Positions 45,282 through 56,398 of a DNA stretch of 64,000 nucleotides are shown here, in pieces. Location: contig NC_089439.1 of assembly GCF_026210795.1 (NCBI RefSeq), positions 2,294,001-2,358,000 on the forward strand, in the 5' to 3' direction. Both the position numbers and the translations under genes were made by a program. The stretch is from Rhizophagus irregularis (Eukaryota > Glomeromycota > Glomeromycetes > Glomerales > Glomeraceae). Under the pieces are notes generated by a model. The model did no database searches. It saw nothing but the letters and a program-made list of their open reading frames with translations, and was not told the origin of the DNA. The stretch's first letter is position 1; each line of letters begins with the position of its first letter.

Positions 45282-45703
45282 TCAATAACTAAAGAAACTT
45301 AAACTTTTTTCTAACAGATACGTCGATAGGAACGACAAATAATGATCTGAAAGTTCAACAGATAAATTTGAAGAATCGAATTTATTATCGTTGTTAAAAC
45401 TTTGCCCATTAAAAAAATTGTTTACGAAAGGATTAGTTTAGTATTTGTAATTTGTGGTGTAGAAATACGGAAGATTCGGTTAATTTCCCACCAAAAGAGG
45501 ATTGAAAAGTTATTGGTGAATATCGCGCAAATAACCATAGAGTATTATTACAGGTTTATTATAATTTTGATCTCGTTTATAATTGATTTCATCCAATGAT
45601 TTTTTCTCTTTAGACCAACATTATCAATCAAACATATCCATAAGGCACAGTTGTGGTTTCGTGACGTTCCACGCGTTCTTCGCACAAAATTTCTTGGTAA
45701 CAT
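45282..45703 (-). pseudogene. Family B copy B4, degenerate
   Basis: Minus strand opens MLPRNFVRRTRGTSRNHNCA from ATG 45703, loses frame through KRDQNYNKPVIILYG, and later shows RIFRISTPQITNTKLI, then in another frame VNNFFNGQSFNNDNKFDSSN and LSVELSDHYLSFLS to a stop near 45282. The RIxRI...PQI...NNFFNGxxFNNxNxF pattern is that of B1-B3. Stops and frameshifts in the middle make it a pseudogene. Confidence 0.6.
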
Positions 45704-47205
45704 TGGAGTAAAAAATAGTTGTTTCTCTTCCTTTACTAATGTAATGTTAAGTTTTTGAGTAAACTTACAAAAGGACTAGATAAGAACCTAGCATTATAAT
45801 AATTCTAGCAACTCTATTCAAAAACTACAAAATGACAATTTTCATTTATTCAATTATAAACACAAAAACGTTAATTATAACAGAGAAATGGATATGGTGA
45901 TTAGAGAATATTCTTTGGAAAGACTTCTTGTGAAAAATAATTCGAAAAATCGACTAATATTATAGCTTTGATGATTTTATTCACAAATTAATCTTTTATC
46001 ATCTTTTAAAGTATCTCATCCAAATAAATAGCGAAATACCATCAAAGAATTCCTTTTTTCATTTTAATTATAAAAAAAAACAACATAAATCGCTATGATA
46101 AACTAATAACATAATCTATACCGTTTATCTAACGATTCCCGTTAGTAATACAATTTATGCTGTGAGTTAGAGTATTTCAGAGATCTACAAATCGAAAAAA
46201 TTTCACATTATTATTAATTAAAGACATGAAAAAAAGAAATGAAGAAATTTAAAAATAAATGGATAAACGAGAAAGAATATAGTGGAAACAATAAGAATAT
46301 AATGGAAACAATAGTGAACAAGAAAAACAGCATGAACAATAGAAAAAACGTTTGAATTATATAAAACTATTTTTAGTGAACATTTTAACAATTGCTTATA
46401 ATAAATAGTATCATATTCTTGTATAAATTAGAAGCAATTTTGTTGATTTCAAAAGGTCATATTTATTCAAATATATTTAATTAAAACATACAGTCTTAGA
46501 CTTGCGTCAGGGTCTTTAAAAATCAAAAAATCCTTAATGTTACAATTGTTACATGTTTAAGGACTCCATCATATAAAGAGATTTCTTATTAATTTATATA
46601 TGAGAAGAATATTACCACTAAAAAAATTATGATTATGAAAGGCTTATAAATAACATAATACTTGTAATAGCTGAACTAAATTACGATTATTTATTTTAAA
46701 ATATTTTTTAATAGATGCAAAATTCCAAGTATGATCTGAAAACCAATCTAATTAAAAAAAATTTTTTTTTTTCTAGAAGCAATTTCTATTTGTACGTGTT
46801 TCCAAATTTTTATGCCAATCATTTAATGCTGGCCGGAATTAAATTTAACGGAAAAAAAAGATTCGTCTTAGACACTTTAACAGTTAAACAGTTGAGTATA
46901 AAACTTACAGAACAGGCAAAATACACTTACTGTAAATATTTTTTTTTTAAGATACTGTACTTGTTTTTTTTACATTATCAGTTATTTTCTGTTGATGAAA
47001 ACGCCCGTGTATATTAAGAAATCTTCTTATCTTAATTAGTATTAAATCAAAGCAACAATTTCTTTTAGATACATTACAACATTGCGTCATTGTTGATGTT
47101 GATCATTTGTCATTAAATTCGCCTTTTAGTTTTACTTTTGAGAACATTATACTATTTGAGGTTTGTTTAACGTAGTGCAAATGATTAACATGATGATAAA
47201 TCGAC
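45704..47205. other. Gene-free stretch
   Basis: AT-rich. A small local duplication of GAATATAGTGGAAACAATA lies near 46275. The 100-codon frame at 46715-47017 has no domain and biased AT-type composition. Confidence 0.5.
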
Positions 47206-48384
47206 TAAATACTTTTTATTTAAGCTTTTACTTTTTTATTAACTTTAAAACACATAAAAAGTTTCAATTTATTTTTAATTTAATTTTTAATAGGATCAGT
47301 TCATTGTTATTGGAATAAAGATCGAAACATATCTCCGTGTACGCTTACATCAGGAAATTTTTTATGTGTAGAAAATATGCAAAATTTCGTGCATGAAAAG
47401 ACTGATTTGCACACCCTGAAAATGCACATTATTTTCATATTTTCTATGTGATATATTGTAAAAAATTTGTACAAAAAATTACATCTATAATATTGTTAAC
47501 TATATTGCATAAATTTTGAGAAATTTAAGTGTTTGTGCAATATTGAATACCCTAAAAATTTGGTTTAGTAAACTAAACCGGATGAAATTTTTACGAAATC
47601 CGTTTGTTTAAAGTTTTGGCTTTTTTTTTTGTTTTGTCGCAGAGTAATCAGATCGTATTGATGATCAACCAATAAAAATTTAATCATATTTTTTATATTA
47701 TTTTTCATATAAATCTTAAAAAACTATATCTTATAATAAAGTAATGAAATAATAAATATCCATCTTCTATATATTCTAAATCTTCTATCCCTTCTGCCTC
47801 TTCTACATCTTCTAACGATTGAAATCTCTCGGAATTCTATTATACATCGAAAACTTCAAGTTTATTATATATCAAAAAAAAAAAATTTATCGAAAAAAAA
47901 ACACAGTTTTGATATTTCTAAATTACCGACATTTTAGAAAATATTTTTTACTTTTTTCACAAACACAAATTATTATTAAGATTACTAAAATTACTAATTT
48001 TAAAGCAAACTTGCGTTAAAAGTAGAAATTTGTTGAATATAAAGTTGTTAACGATCTCTTCTATTTTATTTATTTTACTAGAAAAAATTTTAACTTAATC
48101 ACTTGTCTCTTTACAGTCAGGACATAGCTTGGGAGGTTTTCTCCTAACTCTCCTATTGTTATTGCTGTTAAGAACGATTTTCTGAATATATGGAGGCGTC
48201 CCGCGTGTCCTTATTTTGTTTGACATATTTTGCAAATAACGAGTTGCAATTTATTGAAGTATTTTATTTTTTATTTTTTGTTTTTTTTTTGTTTTTTGTT
48301 TTTTCTCTTAGTGCATAAGGTTAATCGGTTTTTTAAAAAATTACATTCATCAAAGAAAATTTCAGTGATTTAAATATATAATCG
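47206..48384 (+). repeat. Direct segmental duplication II, copy 2 (partner 39862-40885)
   Basis: Same order of landmarks as copy 1. About 280 additional bases at 47335-47620 have no counterpart in copy 1, which gives an empty site for that insertion. The plus-strand family A C-terminal half is shorter here (only AATAAATATCCATCTTCTAT onward, ending at the stop near 47821). Confidence 0.85.
48020..48226 (-). pseudogene. Family A copy A7, N-terminal half only, inverted
   Basis: ATG is present at 48226: MSNKIRTRGTPPYIQKIVLN, SNNNRRVRRKPPKLCPDCKE, TSD, TAA, VKIFSSKINKIEEIVNNF, then frame is lost near QQISTFNA. It is the duplicate of A4' and retains the start codon that A4' lost, while gaining a stop where A4' has Cys. 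Each copy therefore decayed independently after duplication. Confidence 0.7.
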
Positions 48385-49080
48385 TTTGAGTTGAATAGTG
48401 CGTTATTGGTGCTAGGTGCAAAGTTTTTTTTTCCAGATTAGATAACCGATCGGCATCACACATAATCGGGTTACTATTGATTCCAAATTTTTATACAGTC
48501 AAAGCTTTTGGATTTGAAATAACTGGATGTTTATTTATGTGATAGGTGAATTGAATGGTCAATAAATGTAAATAAATATTATATTAATATATTATAATGA
48601 ACCTGAATAGAGAATTGGTCCAAGATTTTATAACCAGAAATCTTTTGATGGATTTTATATTATAAAAAATCAATAGAAAGCCTCTTAATGAAATACTTTT
48701 TTAGTACTTGATGGCGCTATTGACATAAAAATAAGAGAATGAAAAATTAAATGAGTATTCATAAATTATTCGTAGAAATTGGGTATTTAAAAAGATTAAA
48801 TCAAAATCTATGTTTAGAGGTATAAATATACTTTGCTAACAACTTGAAATTTTTTAAATGTATTGTAAAATTAATATTACAGTACATTATATACAAACCA
48901 TGTTAAGATACTCGTTATTGGTCTTGTAGGGACAGTACAATAGTTAGTATAACATCAATTGTAATATTAATTTATTCATGTATATTTAATATAAATTATA
49001 GCAAATTATTGTAAAATATATTGTAAAATTTAATTATGGTAACTTTAATTATAAAATACATTTCCTCTCATTGGTATTTA
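48385..49080. other. Gene-free stretch
   Basis: AT-rich; no frame or repeat supported. Confidence 0.5.
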
Positions 49081-49099
49081 AAAAAAGAAAAAAAGCGAA

Positions 49100-50770
49100 A
49101 CATTAATAAAACGTTTTGCCAAAAAAAAATCATTTCATCAAAATCTTGCTAAAAGAATTAAATTCAAAAAAAAAATATAGTCCTGATTTCTTTTTCCATG
49201 TGCCCAGACCCGTCTAAAAAAAAAAAATTTGAAACGTCAATATATGTTTCATTATAATAAATAAACTAAGACGAAAAAAAAACTTACTATAACAAAATCT
49301 TACGCATCCAAAAAGACTCGAAGAAATATCTATAAAAAAAGAACTATTAATATCTGTTCGTTAAATTAAAGGAAATTTTTGAAAACTTACAAATTGTCAC
49401 ATCCAGGAGACCAAAAAGCCGTCTAAAAAAGAAAAAGAAATAAGTAACCATTTTTAAAAGACGGAATAAAGAAATTTAAAAAAAAATAATACTCCACCAA
49501 AGTCCCGCGTCTAAAGAGCTGAAGAACCGCCTAAAAGAAGAAAAATTGAAGCATTAGGAGATGTTTTGTTAAATAAACGTTTCATCAAAGAATAATTCAA
49601 AAAAATCTCTACCCTACCGAATTGTTACATGTCCAAAGACTCAGTCATCTAAAAAAAAGAAAAAATCAAAACATTAGTATATGTTTCGTTGTATATGTTT
49701 CGTTGAAATATAGATACTTCTGATTTCTTACCGAATCTCACGTGTCTGAAGGGCGAAACGAAGTCAAAATCTAGAAAAAGAAAAATTAGTATCAAAGATG
49801 TCATAAAAAATAAATATGCAATAAAAACAAAATCTTTCTTCTGCTAAAACCTCAAAAAAAAGAAGCATTGAAACCTACAAAGAAGAAGGACAACTATTAG
49901 TAATTAAGACAAAAAGATAAAATAAGAATAGAACACACTCACCTAGAAATCGACAAAACCTAAAAAAGAAACACGGAAGAGCCACCAAAACCTAAAAGTA
50001 AAAAGAAATCGAAGTCTACATCTACAAAAAAAAGAAAGGAGAAAGTTAATAACAAAGACAAAAAATATAAGAAAAACCAGAAGAAATGACACTTACTACC
50101 ATTTTCAGGGACAGAGGATCGGCAAACCCTAAAAGAAGAGAAAACTAAGAAAAACGAACTGTTAATAAAGTTCGTTAAAATAAAATAATCAAAGAAAAAA
50201 AATTAAGAATTACCATGCTGAAATCCCATTTCCAAAGAGACCTTAGAGAAACGCCTAGATGAAGAAAGTAAATGAACTGTTAGAAAATGTTCATTAAAAC
50301 AAAAACAATTAAGGAAAAAAATTTAACTAGCTTACTGAAATTTCACGTCCAAAGAGACCAAAAGAACCACCTAAAAAAAAAACTAAACCGTTAGAAAACG
50401 TTTCATTAAAATAGATAAGAAAAAAAAATTTCTCACACGTCAAAATAGCCAAAGAACCAAGTCGTCTAAAAAAAGTTAAGAAAATGAGCTATTAGAAATT
50501 GTTCATAAAATAAAAACAATTAAATAAAAAAAATAATGAAAAACTTGCCAAAATGCCATGTCCAAGTAGACCGTAAGAACCATCTAAAAAAAAAGAAAAA
50601 ATTGGTAAAATAGATAATTAAGATTTAAGAAAAAAAATTTTCACACCATATTCCCACGTGTCTAAATACTCGAAGTCTAAAAAAAATTAGGAAAAATAAC
50701 TATTAGAAATCGTTCGTTAAAATGAAACAATTAAAAAAAAGACAAACTTACCAGAAATTTGGGAAACGCT
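49100..50770 (-). repeat. Degenerate tandem array of about 110-bp units resembling mini-exons and introns
   Basis: Roughly 12-13 units with starts near 49189, 49304, 49396, 49502, 49621, 49736, 50101, 50223, 50341, 50431, 50553 and 50652. On the minus strand each unit reads as a T-rich tract ending in TAG, a core of 30-40 bases related to GGTTCTTTTGGTCTCTTTGG then ACGTG, then a GTAAG-like donor and a spacer with AATGAACATTTTCTAACAG. Cores translate to related Gly-rich peptides, for example GSFGLFGREIS and GSYGLLGHGIL, though many are broken. It may be a decayed gene made of repeated mini-exons, or simply a satellite; the splice reading is inference. Confidence 0.5.
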
Positions 50771-50773
50771 TAA

Positions 50774-51018
50774 GATTTCTTCAACAAAAAGTGCGAGAGA
50801 AGCGGGAAAAGAGAAAGAAAAGAGAAGGGAAATGTAAAAGTAAAGGGAAAAGGGAGAAAAGAAAAGGAAAGAACAAGGGAGAGATGAAAGAAGGATACGA
50901 AGGGAAGTAAAAGGGTGAACGAAGGAAAAGGGAAGAATGAAAAAAAAAGTAAAAAAAAGTTTAAAAGAAAAAAAAAAAGTTTAAAAGAAGAAAAAAAAAG
51001 TTTAAAAGAAAAAAAAAT
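50774..51018 (+). repeat. Polypurine tract with AAAAAGTTTAAAAGAA tandem repeat
   Basis: About 245 bases almost free of pyrimidines on the plus strand (GGGAAAAG, GAGAAAAG words), ending in three or four copies of AAAAAAAGTTTAAAAGAA. The Lys/Arg/Glu-rich frame at 50722-50910 is a by-product. Confidence 0.8.
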
Positions 51019-51464
51019 GATCGCGGATTATATCACATGCACGTGATACATAATTTTATATAAATAGGGCCATAGGGGTTTCTCCGAAATTTGAATTCTT
51101 TTTTTTTATATTTTTAATATATAAATTTTACGAAAAGCCCGTAGGGTTTTTAATGTAATTAGATTATACACCTAGTATATATTAACGTTAATGGTAATTA
51201 GATTATATTATAAATAATTAATTGTGATATTCATTATACAATATTTTGTACAATATACACATAAGTAAAATCTTGTGAAACATTGTAAAAAATTATAAGA
51301 CTCATTGAAAAATGTATCAGAATTATATATTTTACAATTGAATGTGAATAAATTAATATTAAAAATGGATTGTTAGAAATATTGTACTATATATTTTCAG
51401 ATTTAAAATACCTTGTACAAGGCTTGTACAAGGATCGCACAATGCATTATGAAAATTTAGCATT
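51019..51464. other. Gene-free stretch
   Basis: AT-rich; includes CACGTG at 51040. Nothing else supported. Confidence 0.5.
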
Positions 51465-51680
51465 GTTAGCAAAGTAGATGGCGATGCCGAAAAATAGCTC
51501 GTACCCCTGTTACAGATTAAATTTATTATTTTCAAAAACAAATAAATAAAGAAATCTGATAGGTTGGATCATTGATCATTTAAATAAAGAATTTATGATA
51601 GGTTGGATCATTGAATTAGTTGATCATTTAAATAAAGAATTTATGAGAAATCTGATAGGTTGGATCATCACCTTTTTTTA
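51465..51680 (-). repeat. Inverted copy of 40893-41010 with internal triplication
   Basis: GATGGCGATGCCGAAAAATA and GCTCGTACCCCTGTTACAGA are the reverse complement of 40975-41010. The GATAGGTTGGATCATT segment is then repeated three times at about 51560, 51599 and 51654, with AATAAAGAATTTATGA between copies, whereas 40.9 kb has a single copy. Confidence 0.8.
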
Positions 51681-52520
51681 GTTATATTAATTAAATCTAA
51701 TACAATCTAAAGCGTCCTATAAAATATACAGCAATTTGTGATACGCGCACTATTGATCTTCTAATAATAACGCGTAAATATCCAAAATTATTTAATTTGA
51801 TTTTATCAATCATAATACGCTTGAAATTATTACAATCTCCGAAATAAAAATAAAGTTAAATCTAACTGCTTTGAGCCTCATTTGTTAGTTAATGCACAAA
51901 TAATTCATATGACTGACCTTGTGTTATTCCCGCCCTTGTTTTAATATGTTTATAGCCGAAAAAAATCATTAAAAAATTAAAAATCTTTTATTTATAGAAT
52001 AATTAACTTATTTATTTACTATTATATAATTAAAATTTTTTTAAAAAATAGAATTTCTTGAAAAGTACAAACTCAATAAAGAAAGCAGAAAGAACTGAAT
52101 GAATGAATGAATAACCTTGTAAGCATCGTGCATTTGCATATGATTATACAAGTAAAATTATTTTTCAAAATATTTTTTATTAATAGGTATTTAATTTGAT
52201 AGATGCTTTCGTTTATCAGTTGATAATAATATCGTAAATAAAAAAATTACAATCATTTGACCGTTTTAGTAAGATCGCCGAAGTTATTCACATACTGTAT
52301 TAACAGTATAATGCAGTCATAAATTCAAAATAATGATAAGTTAGCTAATCAATGAGAGAATGAAAATTAATATTGTGTATTACCGTCTAATACTGCATAT
52401 AGTATCCCCTTTGATGATCGTACCCCACTTTATTTATAAGGCCCAGGTATTTTACTAGATACAATTGTATAATACCCGGGTATTATATGCAGTGCTAGAT
52501 GGTACATATGCTAAGATAAG
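51681..52520. other. Gene-free stretch with fragments of the 41-kb block
   Basis: GACTGACCTTGTGTTATTCC near 51911 and TTTGACCGTTTTAGTAAGAT near 52256 match 41027 and 41090. Between them about 300 bases are unrelated, so the block was split by insertion here or lost sequence at 41 kb. Confidence 0.55.
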
Positions 52521-53440
52521 ATGAATGGCATTTTAAAATGAATAACAAGTTATTAAAAACTCGGATGTTTTATATCTCCATCTATTTAATTATCTAAATC
52601 GGTAAATTGCCGAAAAATAATAATGTCAAAAAAAAAAAATAAATAGATAAACTTATATAAGTCCTAGCAACCCACAGTTATATTTAATAATCAATAAGTT
52701 TCAAATTTTTGATTCCTTTTTTATACTTCGTTATAATGCCATTAAAAAATTATGGACAAAAAACTTGCGGAACGCCACCATATGTTCAAAATATCTGTTT
52801 CGAAAATAATGCTTGCAAGATAATAAAAGAAAGTAAAACTCCAAAGGTTTGCTCTGATTGTAAAGAAATGAGCGATTCTGTCAAACTTATTTCTAGTAAA
52901 ACAAGTAAAACAGAAGAAGTAATTGACGATTTTTATAAAAATCCCATAAGAAAGAGTAAGATTAATCAATTTTCTATCTTCGATGCAAAATTTATTTTAA
53001 ACAATGTCCCTCGCGAATTAGAATACGATTTATCAAATTTATTTAGAAAATTTACATAAATTGGTAATTTTTAATGAAATGTTTAGCAAAATCGACTCTC
53101 GAACAATTAGAAAAATATTCTTTCCAAATAATTTATCACAAACACAATTTATTTTATACATTAAGATTTATTAAGAAATTATTTAAGACACTTGAAATTT
53201 ATGGACAATATTATTACGTTATAAAATCATTTTTGTAATTATTACATGATATATAAGCAACCATTTACTCCTTTTTTATTAGACAAATAATAAATTTATA
53301 TTATTATGATATATATGAATAAATGTGTTTTTTAACATTTGGCACTAGTTTTTGATGGTCTAATTTCATCATCTTTGATAATTTAACTTATTACTATCTT
53401 TTTGCACTCAATAAGCATTAATAACTGCTTGATATACTTT
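52521..53440 (+). repeat. Direct segmental duplication III, copy 2 (partner 43379-44765)
   Basis: As described for copy 1; this copy lacks the pogo-like MITE and so shows the empty TA site (ACATAAATTGGTAATTTTT). Confidence 0.88.
52736..53059 (+). CDS. Family A copy A6: small CxxC protein, C-terminus truncated by frameshift
   Basis: From ATG 52736, 107 aa: MPLKNYGQKTCGTPPYVQNI, CFENNACKIIKESKTPKVCS, DCKEMSDSVKLISSKTSKTE, EVIDDFYKNPIRKSKINQFS, IFDAKFILNNVPRELEYDLS, NLFRKFT. I prefer this start to the in-frame ATG at 52709 because it matches the M-x-x-K/R-N-Y start of related copies. All family blocks are present up to ELEYDLS. A small deletion then shifts the frame, so LENLHKLVIF is lost and the protein ends early; the conserved Cys of VPCE is Arg. 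There are no stops in 300 bases, so it may still be made. Function unknown. Confidence 0.6.
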   Translation: MPLKNYGQKTCGTPPYVQNICFENNACKIIKESKTPKVCSDCKEMSDSVKLISSKTSKTEEVIDDFYKNPIRKSKINQFSIFDAKFILNNVPRELEYDLSNLFRKFT

Positions 53441-55250
53441 CCTTAACCCTAACTTCACGTAATTTACAACCAAGTTTTATTTGACGAAATAATATTCAGG
53501 GCCCGGAAAAGTACGTCTCTCTCAGTGTATAAGGAAAAATTTACTATTAGCTCGGTCAAGGCCGGAATTATAGTAATGCCGGCCAGCTAGTTTTTTGACT
53601 AGAATTATCAAGAATTATCCATCTAAGGAAAGATCTACGTAATTGCTGCTATAGCCGGGTTCGGCAAACGGCGAGATCTGAACGAACCTAAATACTTATG
53701 AGTTGCAAGCATCACAACAAAAATCATAAAGATTAAAAATCTAATTTTTACTAATAAATTTGAAATCTCACCAGCATTTTAAAATTTCTTGTTCAAATCG
53801 GATTTTAAGGTATTTGGAAAGGAAAGTGTTATGTTTTATTTTTTTTTTTCATCATTTAATTGATTTAAGAAATGTTTCTAATAATGTTTCTATTTTTTGT
53901 ATTAGGGACATAATTTAGACTTAGCGGTTAGGTAAATAAAGAAAAATTATGTAAATGGGAAAGGGATAGTAAATTATTTTTCATTTTCATTTCGTTTTGC
54001 TAATCTTGATTTACTGTAATAAGAAAAGGTTACGGTACGATTTCCTGGCTGCTATTTTCCCGAATATAACTTCTCTAGAAGTCAATTACCTGAATGCCAA
54101 TTTCTTGAACTGGACATTAATCATGCTAAATAAATTTCCATTCATTATTAGAGGAAAAAAAAAATCAAAATTTTTAACTTTTTTTTATATTGTTTCTTTA
54201 TTAAACATTATATAATGTGTAAAAATCAAATAAATGGATTTTAATTAAACCTTTATATTATTTATTAATATAAGCAAGTCTTTAATAAATTTTTTATTAA
54301 ATTGAGAATCAAAGATTTTAGGACTTTACCAATAATTTATATTATAACATTACAGAATTTGTTTTTACATTGTAAGACCTAAGCTCGCGATAAATCACGT
54401 TGCCACCTTAGGACTTAACAAAATAATACAATAATATGCTTGGTTTAATAATACTAAATAATAACTAAATATTTATCCAAATAATTTCACAAATCCTTTT
54501 CCACAATGTTGATATTTGCGGCTATTTATATGAATCTATACATAGTACCGTAACGAAACTTCTGCGGCTTTTAACACTATGTTTTACTGCAAAAACCTAA
54601 AATATCCTATCTCATATAACTTCATACTTCATACGAACTACAAGTATTAGTCATATTTTTGAAATTTTCATTTTCCTTCGTTTTTGACCTTCAAAACCAT
54701 TTCCAAATATGTAAATATTCTAATAATAGATTCTTTCATCATGATCTACAAATTAATCATCTGATTTCCTAAATCATCTGACTCAAATCTTTCATCCCGA
54801 ACGTATAAACCTTAATCATCTGATTCATAGTTTAACGTCATCGCGGACCATAATCCTTTAATCCTTTGTTTGGTAGTTTAACGTCATTCCGGACCAATTA
54901 AAATACAATTTTAAAACTAAAAATTTATACACTAACTCTAAATATAATACTGCGCCTCATAATTAATAAATTTACTAGGTAAACTACGGCATTACAACAG
55001 GCCGATCAATTTTCTTGGTTTTTTTTAAAAAAAATATTTTTTAAAAAACAAATTTAATTTTAATTGACATAATATTTTTAATTCCGACGCTATAGAATGA
55101 TTTTCATTTGATCAGCAAAATCTAAAGCAAGCTAATAATCTCCATGATTAAATATTTATTTATTTATTACATAGAGAAACAAGATCAAAATAGACCATTT
55201 AATTTTACGAAGGATTCTAGTCCTTTATGTAATTTGAGGATCTAAAAACA
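53441..55250. other. Gene-free stretch with small repeats
   Basis: Holds the recurrent GGCCGGAATTATAGTAATGC motif at 53551 and a local duplication of AGTTTAACGTCATYSCGGAC near 54831 and 54887. AATCATCTGATT recurs near 54756 and 54813. No coding sequence recognised. Confidence 0.5.
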
Positions 55251-55712
55251 TTATTGCCGTTTTCAGAAATGTTGACATTAGAATGTCGATCATTTCTATA
55301 AATCGAACACACCGAACACACACCGAACACAGCAATTAAAATTAAAAAAAAACAAATTTTCCTTTAAAAAAAGCAAAATTAAAACTTTAGTAATCTATTT
55401 TTAGGTAGTGTGCATAAAAAAATGTATAAAAATTATATTATTTGCATATATGTATTCACTTGTATTTGCTTGTATTTGCCAATGTTCGGTGTGTTCGGTG
55501 TGTTCGTTTGTGTTCGGTGTGTGTTCGGTACAAATTTTCATATTTTCAATTTTATTCATATCTAAAAAGTGACAAAAATAGTTTTTATATAAAGTTATGC
55601 ATGAATACTTCAAGTTTGCATAATTTTTTGTATGTGTTCACGGTGTGTTCGGTGTGTTCGGTATAAAATGGTCAAAATTTCAGATTGTCAACATTTCTGA
55701 AAACGGCAATAA
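55251..55712. mobile_element. Foldback element with 27-base perfect terminal repeat and GTGTTCG subterminal repeats
   Basis: TTATTGCCGTTTTCAGAAAT begins at 55251 and its complement ends at 55712, a 27-base perfect TIR. Just inside are clustered CGAACACACCGAACACAC words on the left and GTGTTCGGTGTGTTCG words on the right and centre. Interior frames (55401-55613 minus, 55442-55666 plus) read through the repeat and are not genes. Confidence 0.8.
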
Positions 55713-56259
55713 ATCATGATGGGCATACCATGGGCTATTTTGTAAATGTAACCGGAGGTCCAACGAATCTACTATTATGTGAAGGGTAGCGTTTGGTTTT
55801 TGTAGGCACGTCAAGTAGTGTAAGGTGTGATGGCCATTTTTATTCGTTTTAATCCTTTTTCTTCATACGCCGATTAATATTGCATCTTTCCCCCATTGAA
55901 TAACTGTGAGTGTTCTAAATAATTTTTTTAATTCATTCCGCGAAAATTTTGTAACATGTAATGGTCACGTGATGAAACATCTGAAAAAAAAAAATAGAGT
56001 TGAAGATCGATAATCTACTATCTATTGTATGAATAAATCAAAGGGCTTTAGGTGCAGCTTTATTTACAAAGTATGTTTTCTATCCGGTTAACGCTGAAGT
56101 GATTTGATGTCTACATCCGGAAAAATTATCTTGAACTTGCATGCGCACACGATCATCCTCCCATTATTCGCAATCAGGTCTAGACCCTAGCAATAGAAGT
56201 TCGAATATTTAGCAATATTCCTGAATAATTTCCATCCAATTTTCAATCCCATCAGATTA
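55713..56259. other. Gene-free stretch
   Basis: Moderately less AT-rich toward the right; no frame supported. Confidence 0.45.
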
Positions 56260-56398
56260 CCTGTGCCCTAATGGGTCTAGTGCTCGCTTGGCTCATCAAA
56301 GACTTGAAGCATTAGGCAAACCCAAAGATCACATGTGCCCTAGCACTAGTTTTTGGCTCAACACGAAGACTTGAATGATAGAAGAACCCAAAGATCAT
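56260..56398 (+). repeat. Tandem duplication of about 70 bases
   Basis: Two copies of a unit with RTGTGCCCTA at the start, AAGACTTGAA in the middle and ACCCAAAGATC at the end (56260-56332 and 56333-56398). They lie in the 3' flank of the minus-strand remnant that follows. Confidence 0.8.

Noticed and set aside
46715-47017. 100-codon plus-strand frame
   Set aside because: No domain, homopolymer-driven residues, no duplicate in the window.
50722-50910. 62-codon Lys/Arg/Glu-rich frame
   Set aside because: Direct consequence of the polypurine tract.
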